45,777 nucleotides of DNA from Chara braunii. Its lineage: Eukaryota > Streptophyta > Charophyceae > Charales > Characeae. A model generated the notes under the pieces. It saw nothing but the letters and a program-made list of their open reading frames with translations. It searched no databases and was not told the origin of the DNA. Every line of letters starts with the position of its first letter. Within the stretch, counting starts at the first letter, position 1. The translations under genes and the position numbers were made by a program. This document shows positions 31,598-41,497 of the stretch, in pieces. The stretch is from contig BFEA01000042.1 of the NCBI GenBank assembly GCA_003427395.1, forward strand, positions 2,617,844 to 2,663,620. Reading direction: 5' to 3'.

Positions 31598-33250
31598 TGG
31601 AGAAAAAGTATATTATGCAAAAAAATCAACTAAACAACTTTTACCGCATAGTCACATCAAAATCCATTACCAAATTTAAAATATTAAATCAATTTATTTA
31701 TTTATGTTTTCGGCCAGGCAAGTGGCCCTAGGCCTCTCTAATAATCTGACCGATAATATTATCGACCATATTTTCGCTACATTTGAAAACTACCACCTTC
31801 CCGCATACAATTCCGCCTTTCCCACTTCCCCCAAAAAACAAAAACAATTTAAAAACTCAAACAAAATGTACATTATGCAGCAAAATAAATTGAACAACTT
31901 TTGCCTCAAGTTCATATAAAAAATCTTTACCAAATTTAAAATTAAAAATAAAATTAAAAAATAAATTATTATTATTATTGTTCTGATTATTTTTGGCCCA
32001 GTCGGGCAAGTGGTTTCAGGCCACTCTGATAATATGACCGATAATATATATTTTTTTCTTTTTTTTTTAGTCAAAAAGCTGCCTTCTTCTCATCGGGGGA
32101 CATCCATATATTTTTCTCTCAACTCACATATCTTTCTTTTTATCGTTCATATTTTTGTTATACACAAAAACAATTATTTTTCCACCTATAATTCCCTCGG
32201 TTCCCGCCCTCGTCCCATCCAAAACAAAAGTCCAAATAATCTGAGAAAAGTATTTTATGCAGAAAAATAAACTTAATAAAATTTTTCCATGAAGTCATAT
32301 CAAAATTCTTTACCGAATTATATATGTATATACAGGGTTACCTGACGGAACGTTCGGGGGCCCCCGGGCTGACCCTCGTACGTTGGGGCGTTTGGGGTCC
32401 CGTTCGGGGGCCGAACACCTCCAGGTTTGGCCCCCGCCAAAAAATGTTTCGGGACCTAAAAATAAGTTTGTTTCTCTTAATTTTCTTTTGTGACTTCTCT
32501 ATGATGTAACGTACACGTCTATAAATTTTGAAGCCATTCTGCTAAGCCAAAAAAACATTAAAAATCGTCAAGGATGGCGGGTTCAAAACGTGGTCGCCCA
32601 CTCACTATGTTGTTTTTTTTCACTTTATACTTTTTGTTTTCACTTTATTTCGGGGCCTACAAAAATTATTATTTTTTGAATTTTTTTTAATGAGTTATTG
32701 ATTATGCAAACTACATATCTGTAAATTTTCATGGCATTTGTCAATGCCAAAAGATAATTAAAAATCGGCAAAGATGGCGGTGTCGAAAAGGTGCTGGCAC
32801 ACTCACTCATTTTAATTCTCTTTTTATTTTTTCTTATTTTTATCATAGTGTTTATTTTCTGTATTTGATTTTTAATTCAAATTTGGTAATGAATTTGGAT
32901 GTAGCGCCCAGACAAATGTTGTTAAGTTTATTTTTCTCCATAACATAGTTTTTTTCGGAATTTTATGAAACTTTTTTTTTTTTTTTTTTTGTCCGTGTTC
33001 GGCCCGAACGGCCGAACGCCTTCCGAAGGGGTCCCGTACGTTCGGACGTTCGGCTTCGGGCGTTCGGCCCGTCCCGAACGCCGGTAACCCTGCGTATATA
33101 TATATATTTTAATTACTTTTGGTCCAGCCCGACAAGTGGTTCCGGGCCACTCTGATAATAAGACCGATAATATTATCAGTCGTTGTTTCGCTATATGTGA
33201 AAATAACCACCTTCCCGCCTACATTTCTCCCGTCACACTTCTTTTCCCCC
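31598..33250. repeat. Tandem satellite, three units of about 260-380 bp
   Basis: Units start near 31598, 31861 and 32245 with TATTATGCA...AACTTTT, then ACCAAATTTAAAAT, then GGCAAGTGG...GGCC, then a GACCGATAATATTATCG palindrome and CCACCTTCCCGC. The third unit is split by a hAT-like MITE at 32333-33092. Confidence 0.65.
32333..33092. mobile_element. 760-bp hAT-like MITE
   Basis: Termini are CAGGGTTACC on both sides (inverted) followed by GC-rich CGTTCGGG blocks. The flanks TGTATATA (32325-32332) and CGTATATA (33093-33100) match at 7 of 8 positions, an 8-bp duplication as made by hAT transposases. The interior has two diverged copies of a roughly 205-bp unit with AAAAATCGGCAAAGATGGCG. No transposase is encoded. 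Confidence 0.75.
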
Positions 33251-33589
33251 ACCAACACCTCATTTGCCCTTCCCCCCCGCCTTTCCCCTCAGCTAGAAGG
33301 AACAACCCTCGCCCGCCTCCATGCCCCGCCACCTCGTCCTGCCCTCTCTGCCTTTTCACCTCTCGCCTTGCATCCTTCCCTGCTCGTCTCCTCCCTTGTT
33401 CTCGCCACTTTCCCCATCCAGCTCCGCCTCCCGATCAATCGTACCCCCGCTTTCCACCCCGTTAACCTTTGAGTCGAGGATGGCGCAACATGACTCTCAG
33501 TAATAGAGGAAGGCTCACAAAAGCTGCAAGACGAGAAAGGCGGAGAGCTCTGGCCAAGATGCGTGGCAAAGGGGGAAGGCAGGGTGGAC

Positions 33590-34470
33590 CTGGGGAAAGC
33601 GGGAGGCCGATGAAAGTGGGCGGCCACATATGGCAAAATTAAAATCAATAATATTCTCGATTTTATTCTTGCAATAGGCGAAAACGTAGCCAAGAACCCT
33701 TCCTCGTTTCTCCTCCTTCGTTCCCGCTGCTCTCCCTATCCGACTCAACTCCCCATCAACCAGGAAGTTACGGGCAATCGCACGGAAGCTTCGAGGTGTG
33801 ACAGGCGGAGAGATCTCGACAGGATGCATGGCGAACGGGGATCAGGGGGTGAACCTGGGGAAAGCGGGGGACAATGAAAGTGGGTTTTTTACGCATACTG
33901 CAAAAGTAAAATCGATAATATTATCAGTTTTAGTTTTGAAGTAGGAGAAAACGCAGCTTAGAACCTGTCCTTGTTTCTCCTCCCTCGCCTCTCTCCACAT
34001 CTGGCTCTGCCTACACATCAACCAAGAAGTTATCGAAAGGCGCACGGAAGCAGTGAGGCGGGAAAGGCGGAGAGGTCTGAGCAAGACGTGTGGCAAAGGG
34101 GGAAGGTGTGGTGGACGTGCGGAAAGAGGGAGGATGATGAAAGTGAGTCGTTTACTCATACTGCAAAAATAAAATCAATAACATTATCGGTTGTATTTTT
34201 GCAGTAGGTGAAAACGCAACCAAGAACCCGTCCTTGTTTCTCCTCCCTCGTTCCCACCACTCTCCCTATCTGGCGCCGCCTCCCCATCAACAAGGAAGTT
34301 ACCGACAGACGTACGAAAGGCGGAGAGGCAGGAAAGGCGGAGAGGTCTGGGCAGGATGGATGGCGAAGGGGGAAGGCAGTGTGGACGTGGGGAATGTCGT
34401 TTACACATAGTATAAAAATAAACTGATAATATTATCGTTTTATTTTTGCAGTAGGTGAAAACGCAACCGA
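33590..34470. repeat. Tandem satellite of about 265 bp with central AT palindrome
   Basis: Four units start near 33592, 33857, 34117 and 34390 (GGGGAAAGCGGGAGG...). Each contains an AAAATAAAA-x-GATAATATTATC-x-TTTTATTTTTGC palindrome, then GTAGG-x-GAAAACGCA and ACCCGTCCTTGTTTCTCC. The unit spacing is 260-273 bp. Confidence 0.7.
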
Positions 34471-34499
34471 GAACCCGTTTCGGATCACCTTTGTTTTCT

Positions 34500-34615
34500 T
34501 CTTTTTTTCAAGCCAGTTGCTCAGCTAGGAGAGGTGATAAGAGCACCCCCTCCTAGCTGGCTTCCTGGTTGCTCCAGTCTATTGGCGGGGAGCTACACCT
34601 GCAGGAAAGCGGGTC
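34500..34615 (-). mobile_element. R1 short retroposon, copy 3
   Basis: On the minus strand GGACCCGCTTTCCTGCAGGT and GTAGCTCCCCGCCAAT match the core of the copies at 1260 and 6029. An AGCCAG/CTGGCT stem enclosing CTAGGAG/CTCCTAG follows, then an A-rich tail about 104 nt from the core start. Its first four core bases are changed. Confidence 0.5.
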
Positions 34616-35263
34616 CAAGAATACCCTCCATACCTAATGCTCCTCTCTAATATATTCCCCCCACCGACGCTGCGTTTCCGCTTCACCCCCACCTTTGCCC
34701 TTAGCCGGAAGGAACCCCCCTTGCCCGCCTCCACGCCCCATCACCTCGCCCTGCCCTCTCTTCCTTTCCCCCAGCTCGCCTTGCAACCTTCCCCACTCAT
34801 AGATTGGCTACTTGAAAGGGTTTCTTGATTGAGGGGGGGGAAGGCAGAAAGGGGGGAATCGAAGGCAAACATTCATGGTGAGGGGAGAGGTGGGGTGAAG
34901 GGGGACAGCGAAGCTAATGGGGGGAGAGCGGCAGGGACGGGGCGATAGGAGGGTGCACGTCTTTTTTCCCTTCATTTTTGCAAAATGTGAAAATAAGATC
35001 AATAATATTATTGGTATATATGAAAATGATGGCCTTCCCGCCTACATTTCCCTCATCCCCCGCTCTTTCCGAACCGACGCCGCCTCCCCCATTCACCACG
35101 TGTCCTGCGCAAACCTCTTCGCCTTTCCTGCCTAGCAGCTCCCAATGGCATGTGCCTTTTTGTAACTTCCTGGGTGATAGGGACGTGGAGCCAGATCGGA
35201 AGAGCGACGGGAAAGCGAGAGGAGAAGCGCGGAAGGGTTTTGTGTTGTGCTTTCGCCTTCTCC

Positions 35264-35299
35264 AAAAATAAAACTGATAATATTATCGGTTTTATTTTT
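35264..35299. repeat. 36-bp near-perfect AT palindrome
   Basis: The best example of the element E palindrome: arms of 18 nt around GATAATATTATC with a single mismatch. It could extrude as a cruciform. Confidence 0.75.
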
Positions 35300-35473
35300 G
35301 CGCAACGCAAAAACAGACCACAGAACCCGTTTTCGCTTTTCCTCCCTCTTTCTAGCCTTCCCCCTTTGTCCTGCCTAGACCTCTCCGCCTTTCCCGCCTA
35401 ACAGCTTCCGTGCGCCTTCGTGTAATTTCTTTGTCCTGCCTGTTTCCACCTGTGTGCCAACGGAAAAGTACCA

Positions 35474-35995
35474 CAACGGAAAAATTTCCTAGAATTAAAT
35501 AATAATTCTATAGTAAAATTACAATCTAAATTTTAAATTTTCATTCCATCTTAAAAAATGACATTCCAATTTTGAAATTTTTCATCTTACTTCCAAACTT
35601 TCATTCCAAGAATAGGGTATCTCTTCTTATTTGAACTGCATGCTAGAGATGGAATGGAAGTCTGGATGAATTCATGAAATATTTTAATTGGATTGTCATT
35701 CTAAGTAAGGATTTTCAATCATAAATAGGTTAATCCAATATAAATAAGAAGATATTTGTTGTAGCAGAATGAAAATTTAATTAAAACATTCCATAAACCC
35801 ATCCACACTTTCATTCCATCTTGAACAAATAGATGTGGTTGGAAGGGAAAACTCATATTTAGATGGGAAGTTATCAAATAAAACTGAAAATTCTACAATT
35901 AGACGAACATTGGAATGATAATTGATAAATATGAAGGATTTTTTTTTTATGGAATGTTTTTTCAACTTTCATTTATCGTGGGAATTTTTCTGTTG
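35474..35995. mobile_element. 522-bp MITE, copy 2
   Basis: Same length, orientation and termini (CAACGGAAAAATTTCC and, reversed, CAACAGAAAAATTCCC) as the unit at 30297-30818, with high identity along the length. This copy sits inside element E. Confidence 0.75.
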
Positions 35996-36054
35996 CACGC
36001 CCCCAACTGATCGACGACTGCTGCCATTGGACTTGTTCGTTGCTGGTTAGAAAC

Positions 36055-36225
36055 TCGAACCGATAATGTTATCGGTCCGGTTTTGTACGTTTGGCAAAAC
36101 CAGACAGATAAAGTTATTGGTCCGGTTTTGCCTACAGACAAAACCAGACCAAAAATTTTATCGGTCCAGTTCTACTAAACTTACTAAACCGGACCAATAA
36201 AATTATCGGTCCTGTTTGGAACAAC
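36055..36225. repeat. Array of CCGATAA-TTATCGG hairpins
   Basis: Four to five head-to-tail units of roughly 40 bp combine a CCGATAA/TTATCGG palindrome with GGTCCGGTTTTG and CAAAACCAGACC arms, so nested hairpins can form. An isolated copy lies at 36954-36975. Confidence 0.7.
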
Positions 36226-36269
36226 AGGCAGGGGGCCGCCGACCGACAAGCAACCAGCGGGTCAAGCCA

Positions 36270-36880
36270 CATAATTTATAAGCATCAACTTTGGCGATTT
36301 TTCAGGCCCTGAATACGTCACAGAAAAAAAATAAAAATTTAGAATATGATAGATTTGGTCGTGATCTTTCCACGAAAAATATCAAAAAATAAATAAAAAT
36401 AAAAAAAATTATGAAATAATCGATGCGCTGAATCGGCGCATTCTCCATTTTTGCAATTGCGCCACCTATAGGTAAGGGAAAGTGCCCTAACTTTCAGTGA
36501 ATTCTTGCTTTCAGACCAATGCAAAACCAAATCTGAAAATTGATGCCCTGCTATATTAGACCGTTATCATTTTAGAAAAAAATATAAAAAAATGAAAAAA
36601 AAACTTTTGATTGCCGCGCCGATTCGGCCTATTTTTCATTTTTTCCATGATGCTGCCTGCATGCCAACCGAAAATTCCCCCCCTCAAAACAAAAAAAACA
36701 TAAGTACCCCAACTGCATCAATTTTTCATGTTTAAAATAATGCAAAGAAAAATCTGAAACGTTTTGTCCCCATCGACTAGGTTGTGATCTTCTCAGGAAA
36801 AATATCAAAAAAATAAAAATAATAAAACTGACCGCAAAATAAATCATTGCACTTTTGCTGCTAAGCCGGCTCTCCACCCA
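36270..36880. repeat. Three diverged units of about 200 bp with a SINE-body module
   Basis: Segments such as CAACTTTGGCGATTTTTCAG and GTCGTGATCTTTCCACGAAA recur with drift. They resemble the body of the SINE in gag (CAACTTTGCCGATTTTTCG and GTCGTGATTTTTCAGGAAA on its minus strand). Confidence 0.5.
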
Positions 36881-37009
36881 GTTCTACTGGTAGCCCACAG
36901 CATCGTGTGCTACGTGCTCCCCCGATTTTTCAACGTCGGGGGGATTGGTAACCAGACCGATAATTTTATCGGTCCGATTTTCAAACTAACTGCTATTCAG
37001 TCTCCCTTC

Positions 37010-37860
37010 CTGCTCGCCTGCCTGCCAGCCTGCCCACTGGCCCGCCCGTCTGCCCACCTGCCTGCCTGTCACCTGCCTGCCTGCTTGCCCACCGGCCCGC
37101 CCGCCTGCTTGCCCGCGTGCTCAATGACCTGCTTGCCTGCCGGTCTGCCCGCCTGCTTGCCCATCTGCCTGCCGACCGGCATAATTGGTAGAAAGAGCCC
37201 ACGCCAAAATCTTTTTAGTTTTTGCCTCCCAAAGTTCAGTCGTTTGGTACTACCGGCCCAAATGTCTTCAGCCCGGGTGAAAGGCGCCTTCGCTTCGTTG
37301 CCATAGCTCCCTTGGCCTGTATTTACCTGTTGATTAATTTTGCTCTGTTTTTGCGTCAGATTCATGAATCGGTAGGGCCCTTCTTTTTCAAAATACGGTA
37401 CGTGGGCCTCATTCTATCCTTCAGCGGTACCACCCTCGGCCTCTTCTACATCAAAATGAATCTGGTGCTGTTTATGCGTCAGATTCATGATTTCGTAGGA
37501 CCCTTGGAGCGAAGCATGGGCCTGTAGTACCCCAGATGGAAGACATTGGGCCGGTAGTACCAAGCAGCTGAACTTTGGGCGGGCAAATCAGAAAAGGACG
37601 CCTTCTACCAATTATCCCCTGCCAGCCGCCCCAGCAGCCTTCCTGGCTGACACCTGTCTGTCAGTCAGTCTGCCTTCCCACCTGCCTGCCCACCCGCCTG
37701 CCTGCCTGCTTTGCCTGCCTACCTTGCCTACGTGCTTGCCTAACTGCATGCCTGCCCACCTGCCTTCCCACCCGCCTGCCTGCCTGCTTTTCCTGTCTGC
37801 CTTGCCTGTGTGCCTGCCTAACTGCATGCGTGCCTACCGGCCTACCTTCATGTCTGTTTG
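37010..37860. repeat. CCTG/CCTGC minisatellite interrupted by a fold-back element
   Basis: CCTGCCTG-type repeats occupy 37010-37175 and 37640-37850. Between them, 37178-37617 is an inverted repeat with arms of about 90 bp (ATAATTGGTAGAA ... GGTACTACCGGCCCAA) and a loop holding a diverged direct repeat around GCGTCAGATTCATGA. Open frames here are by-products of the 4-bp repeat. Confidence 0.65.
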
Positions 37861-39468
37861 TCTAATAGTATCTGTCTGTTTGTCTATTCGTACGATAAGT
37901 TTCATTTCTTACCTTTAAACAACTAGTACTTGGCACAGGCAAAAAAAAAAAATGATTCTCGAATACGAGCACATTTTCCGGGGCTCGGGGGAGGCGTGGT
38001 GGAGCAACGGGGGAGGAAGCCAGTGGGCCCAAGAAAAATGGTCAAATGGATTGCAATGTGTCATGTTGGTTCCTGCTGTGCATGTTTCCACATGCATGGG
38101 CTCTGAGGCAATGATGTGAGGAGAAAATAAAGACATCAGGGCATTTTCATCCGAGCACTTTCTTTAGGTTTCCAATTACAAGTCGAGAGGATTCCCTAGA
38201 GAAGCTGCAATGATGGTGTCACCGAATGAAACGACATGAAAAAGAGACAGGTGGGTGGGTCGTGCATCGTGCAGCAAGGACATACTCACACAAGGACTCT
38301 GGCTGAGCTGAGGTCATAATACTGGTCAAATGCATCCTAGAAAGGTCCTCGTGCAAGTATACCTTGAGGCCGTTGCAACAGTTTCTCATTTTTATGTTTT
38401 CTTTGAAAGAAAAAAAAAAAAATGCAAACAACAAACTTACGTGATTTGGGCACACGTGACAGATAGTGCATCATGAAGGCCGGAGAGAGATATTACGAAT
38501 CCCTCTGCCAGAAGGCAGAGGGACTGGAAAGTGCAGAGCCAACACTGCCACAACTTCTGGAGCGATGTATGTGGTGCAGATTCTGGGTTAGATGCATCTA
38601 GCCCACACAACTTGAAAATTAGACCATCCTTTTCCCTTTTTCAAGAGTGAAAACGAATCCTTTTGTATCGCGCATGCTGGCACGAGGTCCAGCACTCATA
38701 TATCACACAGGGCGGTACCGATACCTCCCCCTTTCCTCCACTGGTGCCTCTTGTTTTCAGGCTCGGCACAATGTGACGCGTAGGGTGGTTTTAGGCTCGG
38801 TATCAATAGCTGAGCCAAATACTGGTCGTTTCTGTGGATTGCCTAATAATGTAGAAGTTAGAAAGGCACCAGTGAGTTTTATATTTTGAAGTTTGAAAGG
38901 GGCCCGTGGGTTCTAAATTTGAAAACAGAAAGAAATCATATGGTGTACGTATTTTATATCTTAAAGTTGAGAAGTTTCTGTCTCTCTATCTATCTGTCTT
39001 TGTTTGTCTGTCTATCTGTTTGTGAGTATTTTTTTGTCATTCCGTCTATTTGTCTGTCTCCATCCGTTTGCCGTAGGTCTGGGACGAAATGAGCGAGGTT
39101 CAGCACTGGACATAGTAAGATAAGCACCTCCGTATAGTAGCTCCTCCTCTAGCTGCTCCTGTCCATAGTTGGGAGTTATACGTATTGTGCCAAAATATCC
39201 TATAGTCTGATTTAAGATTTTGCATACCTACAGTAAGACAAGCAAAAATGTCAAGTGAAAAGTTGAAAACAAAGTGGACTTGGAAAAAATATTTTTTCTT
39301 GGGAATCTTTACCGCATGGCCTTTTCAAAATTTAAAATAACAATTATTTTAAAAAGAAAAACCATCAAATTATTTAAGATATATTGGTCAATGGAAAACT
39401 ATTTTTTCCCAAAACATCATTGCATATTTGCAAACTGGACAATTTTTCAATTCCAGTTTTCACGAATA
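37861..39468. other. Right part of element E without a supported gene
   Basis: I see an A13 run, a TCTG/TATC microsatellite at 38980-39060 and no convincing coding sequence. Confidence 0.4.
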
Positions 39469-39479
39469 CCTTGTTTAGA

Positions 39480-40440
39480 GTCCTTTTGAGCCAAGAACCC
39501 ACCAACAGACGTCGGTCCAACGTCAGTGCATACTACGAATGATATTTTATCTTCATCCTCGAAATATGGAACCCCAAGGATCTAAACACCTTCTTTAAAC
39601 TCGTTTTTCAAAATATTTACCGCATTTTTTTGCTCACTTGCCCAATTCCACTTTATCCCTTTACGCAGTAGCCTTCTTAAGGGCTCAGCCTTTTCCGCGT
39701 ACCCTTTTATGAAATTCTTTCAGAACCCGACCACTGTTAAAACTGACATATATCGGTAATATGTCCCAGGGGCGTAGGCCAGTTCATAAGTTTTTCTAGC
39801 TTTGCCGGGTTCGGCCGTCTATTGTTTTTGTCACAAATATAACCGAGTATCTTAATGGAGGGTACGACCCACCTACTGTTCGTCCTACTCACCATGAGAT
39901 TCGTGTCTTATAGCTTCACTAAGACCCTTTTGATATCCTCGGCGTTGGTTGCAACGAACTTCCTCACTCCGGGCCTCACCTCAGTCTCATCCTTCTCGTA
40001 CGACCCTTTGATCGGAAAGTCGTCTATAAAAACTTCCACCAAATTTGGTATAAGGTCTCCCAACACCGAGACCATCGCTATTGAAAGACTGCTACGCCAT
40101 TAGTCCACTCCATCGGCACCACCATCACCTGGATTAATCATAGTGGCGTGTGCATCAAAGTTAGGTGTCGGTCCCTATAATCCAGCGGGATCTCATCGTA
40201 ACCCGAGAAAAGATCGCAGACGGAATAAATCGAACGCTCGGCTGATCCTTCGAACAAGAGATCTGAATTTGGAATGAACCCAACATCCCTAACCGTGACT
40301 TTATTCGTTTTTTGCAGATCTTTTATCCACTGTAACTTCCCATTTGACTTTCGTATGAAGAACCACATGTTCGCATAGGGGCTCTCACATGGTTCAACCA
40401 CAAATGTCCTGATTTTTTCCTTCAGGAAATCTACTATCAC
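39480..40440 (-). pseudogene. Reverse transcriptase core, copy 2
   Basis: The upper frame (40138-40440) gives FVVEPCESPYANMWFFIRK, LQWIKDLQKTNKVTVRD and YSVCDLFSGYDEIPLD. Lower, in a different stretch of open frame, the catalytic motif VFIDDFPIKGS is intact (FIDD at 40019-40030), unlike copy 1. The thumb and connection are poorly legible, then ILGVPYFEDEDKISF leads into RNase H up to the element E border. Stops (for example after LVKL) and frame changes prevent expression. Confidence 0.85.
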
Positions 40441-40781
40441 CTCTTTTTTATTCTAAGCACATTTTCATCTTGCATTGTTCCACGACACTTGTGGAACCGT
40501 ATAGATCCTTGCTGGTTTAGCATATCGCGGATTTATTCATCCCCTCTCCGCATGACAGAAGGCTGCCGCCTTATCACAGACCCGTAGTGTCTCAATTATT
40601 AGTTCTCTCTCCCCCTCGGTTATATTCTCATCGCCTACATCCATCCCTTTCAACCTTTCTTCAGTAATTTTTTGCTCTTCGGTGGTCTTACGTTCCCTGA
40701 TCATCTGAGTTATTTACTCCTTTATGATCCCTATTTCCCCGGTCCTATCACAGCTAACTGCAGTCGGTTTAACCTTTTGGG

Positions 40782-41470
40782 CTACAATTTTATATCTTTT
40801 CTCCCCGCCGTGTGGGGGAATTCCTCCAAACAAGACAGGTTTATGCGCCCTCCGAACTCATCATTGTCGCTTTCTTTTGGGTAAACAGTCCCGTCTACCA
40901 TATATTTGTCGTCTAAATCTTCGACTTTCATCCCCTTTCCTCTCACTTTATGAGGCCCTAAGGTGAGTTTTTCAGGGGTCATCTGACAACTCCGTGTCAT
41001 GAGCTGGCCTTTACTCTGCAGGGAAACTTTGTGATGTTTTTCAAACTCATTCACAGTCTTTAGCGTAAGCCTACTGCCCTCAGGTCCATCTATGATAACT
41101 GTTTGACCTCCATCCCGCTTATTCTCGGTAGTAGCGTTGACATGTGTCAGCCAAGTCATCCCAAGGATTAACTCCGATAAACAATGCTCCACCGTAAAAA
41201 TTGGCACAGTGGCCCCGACTCCAGCCACCACTACCCTGGCCTTATGACATACCCCAAGCGTCGTTTGCCTCAACTTATTAGCCGTAACCATAGTCATGGC
41301 GACGTGCTAATCCACTTCTAGCCCAAGCTTCTGCCCTACCTTATCCTCGAAGAAAGTAGATTCTGACCCATGATCCATAGTAGCCTTCATTCTAACTCCG
41401 TTCACGGTGACGTTTAGTTTTCCACTATCAAGGACGTAGAAGTAACTGCCCTCTCCCTCAACGGTCTCTG
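40782..41470 (-). pseudogene. Aspartic protease region, copy 2
   Basis: The frame gives TVNGVRMKATMDHGSESTFF, a TAG, then VTANKLRQTTLGVC and ELILGMTWL. The retropepsin active site D-S/T-G is D-H-G here (41367-41375), so catalysis would be impaired or lost. The ILG motif remains. A charged tail follows, linking to RT. The order relative to gag and RT matches copy 1. Confidence 0.75.
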
Positions 41471-41497
41471 CATCTTTCTTTCCTCCTTTTTCAGATG

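Larger units (their letters stand above)
31280..34990. repeat. About 200-bp direct repeat pair inside element E
   Basis: The segment at about 31280-31480 (CCCCACTCGTAGATTAGCTG...) is repeated in the same orientation at about 34790-34990 (CCCCACTCATAGATTGGCTA...). Both copies then run into a TTTTTTCC...TTTTTGC stretch preceding an AT palindrome or its relic. Confidence 0.55.
30903..39475. mobile_element. Element E: 8.57-kb TIR element inserted in gypsy copy 2
   Basis: Its ends are AACAAGGAATTCATGAAAAG and, in reverse complement, AACAAGGTATTCGTGAAAAC, flanked on both sides by TAGA (30899-30902 and 39476-39479), a 4-bp target duplication. Across the site the gypsy frame passes directly from QKDS to SGKERPLRF, confirming insertion. 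The termini closely resemble those of fold-back elements A and B (ATTCGTGAAAA core). No transposase or other protein domain is seen. The interior is satellites, palindromes and nested MITEs. It may be a non-autonomous giant relative of A and B. Confidence 0.8.

Noticed and set aside
33161-33180. TAATATTAT resembling the geminivirus/circular-virus origin nonanucleotide TAATATTAC
   Set aside because: It lies in the stem of a perfect palindrome and not in a loop, lacks the final C, and no Rep gene is present.
31598-34470. CRISPR-like spacing of palindromic repeats
   Set aside because: Units are 260-380 bp, diverged, in a eukaryotic context and without cas genes. They are satellites.
30298-35995. 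The 522-bp pair as LTRs of one 5.7-kb retrotransposon
   Set aside because: The left copy lies in gypsy sequence outside element E while the right copy lies inside E, each has inverted terminal repeats of its own, and no polyprotein lies between them.
37000-37865. Cys/Pro/Leu-rich open frames
   Set aside because: They are direct products of the CCTG tetranucleotide repeat.
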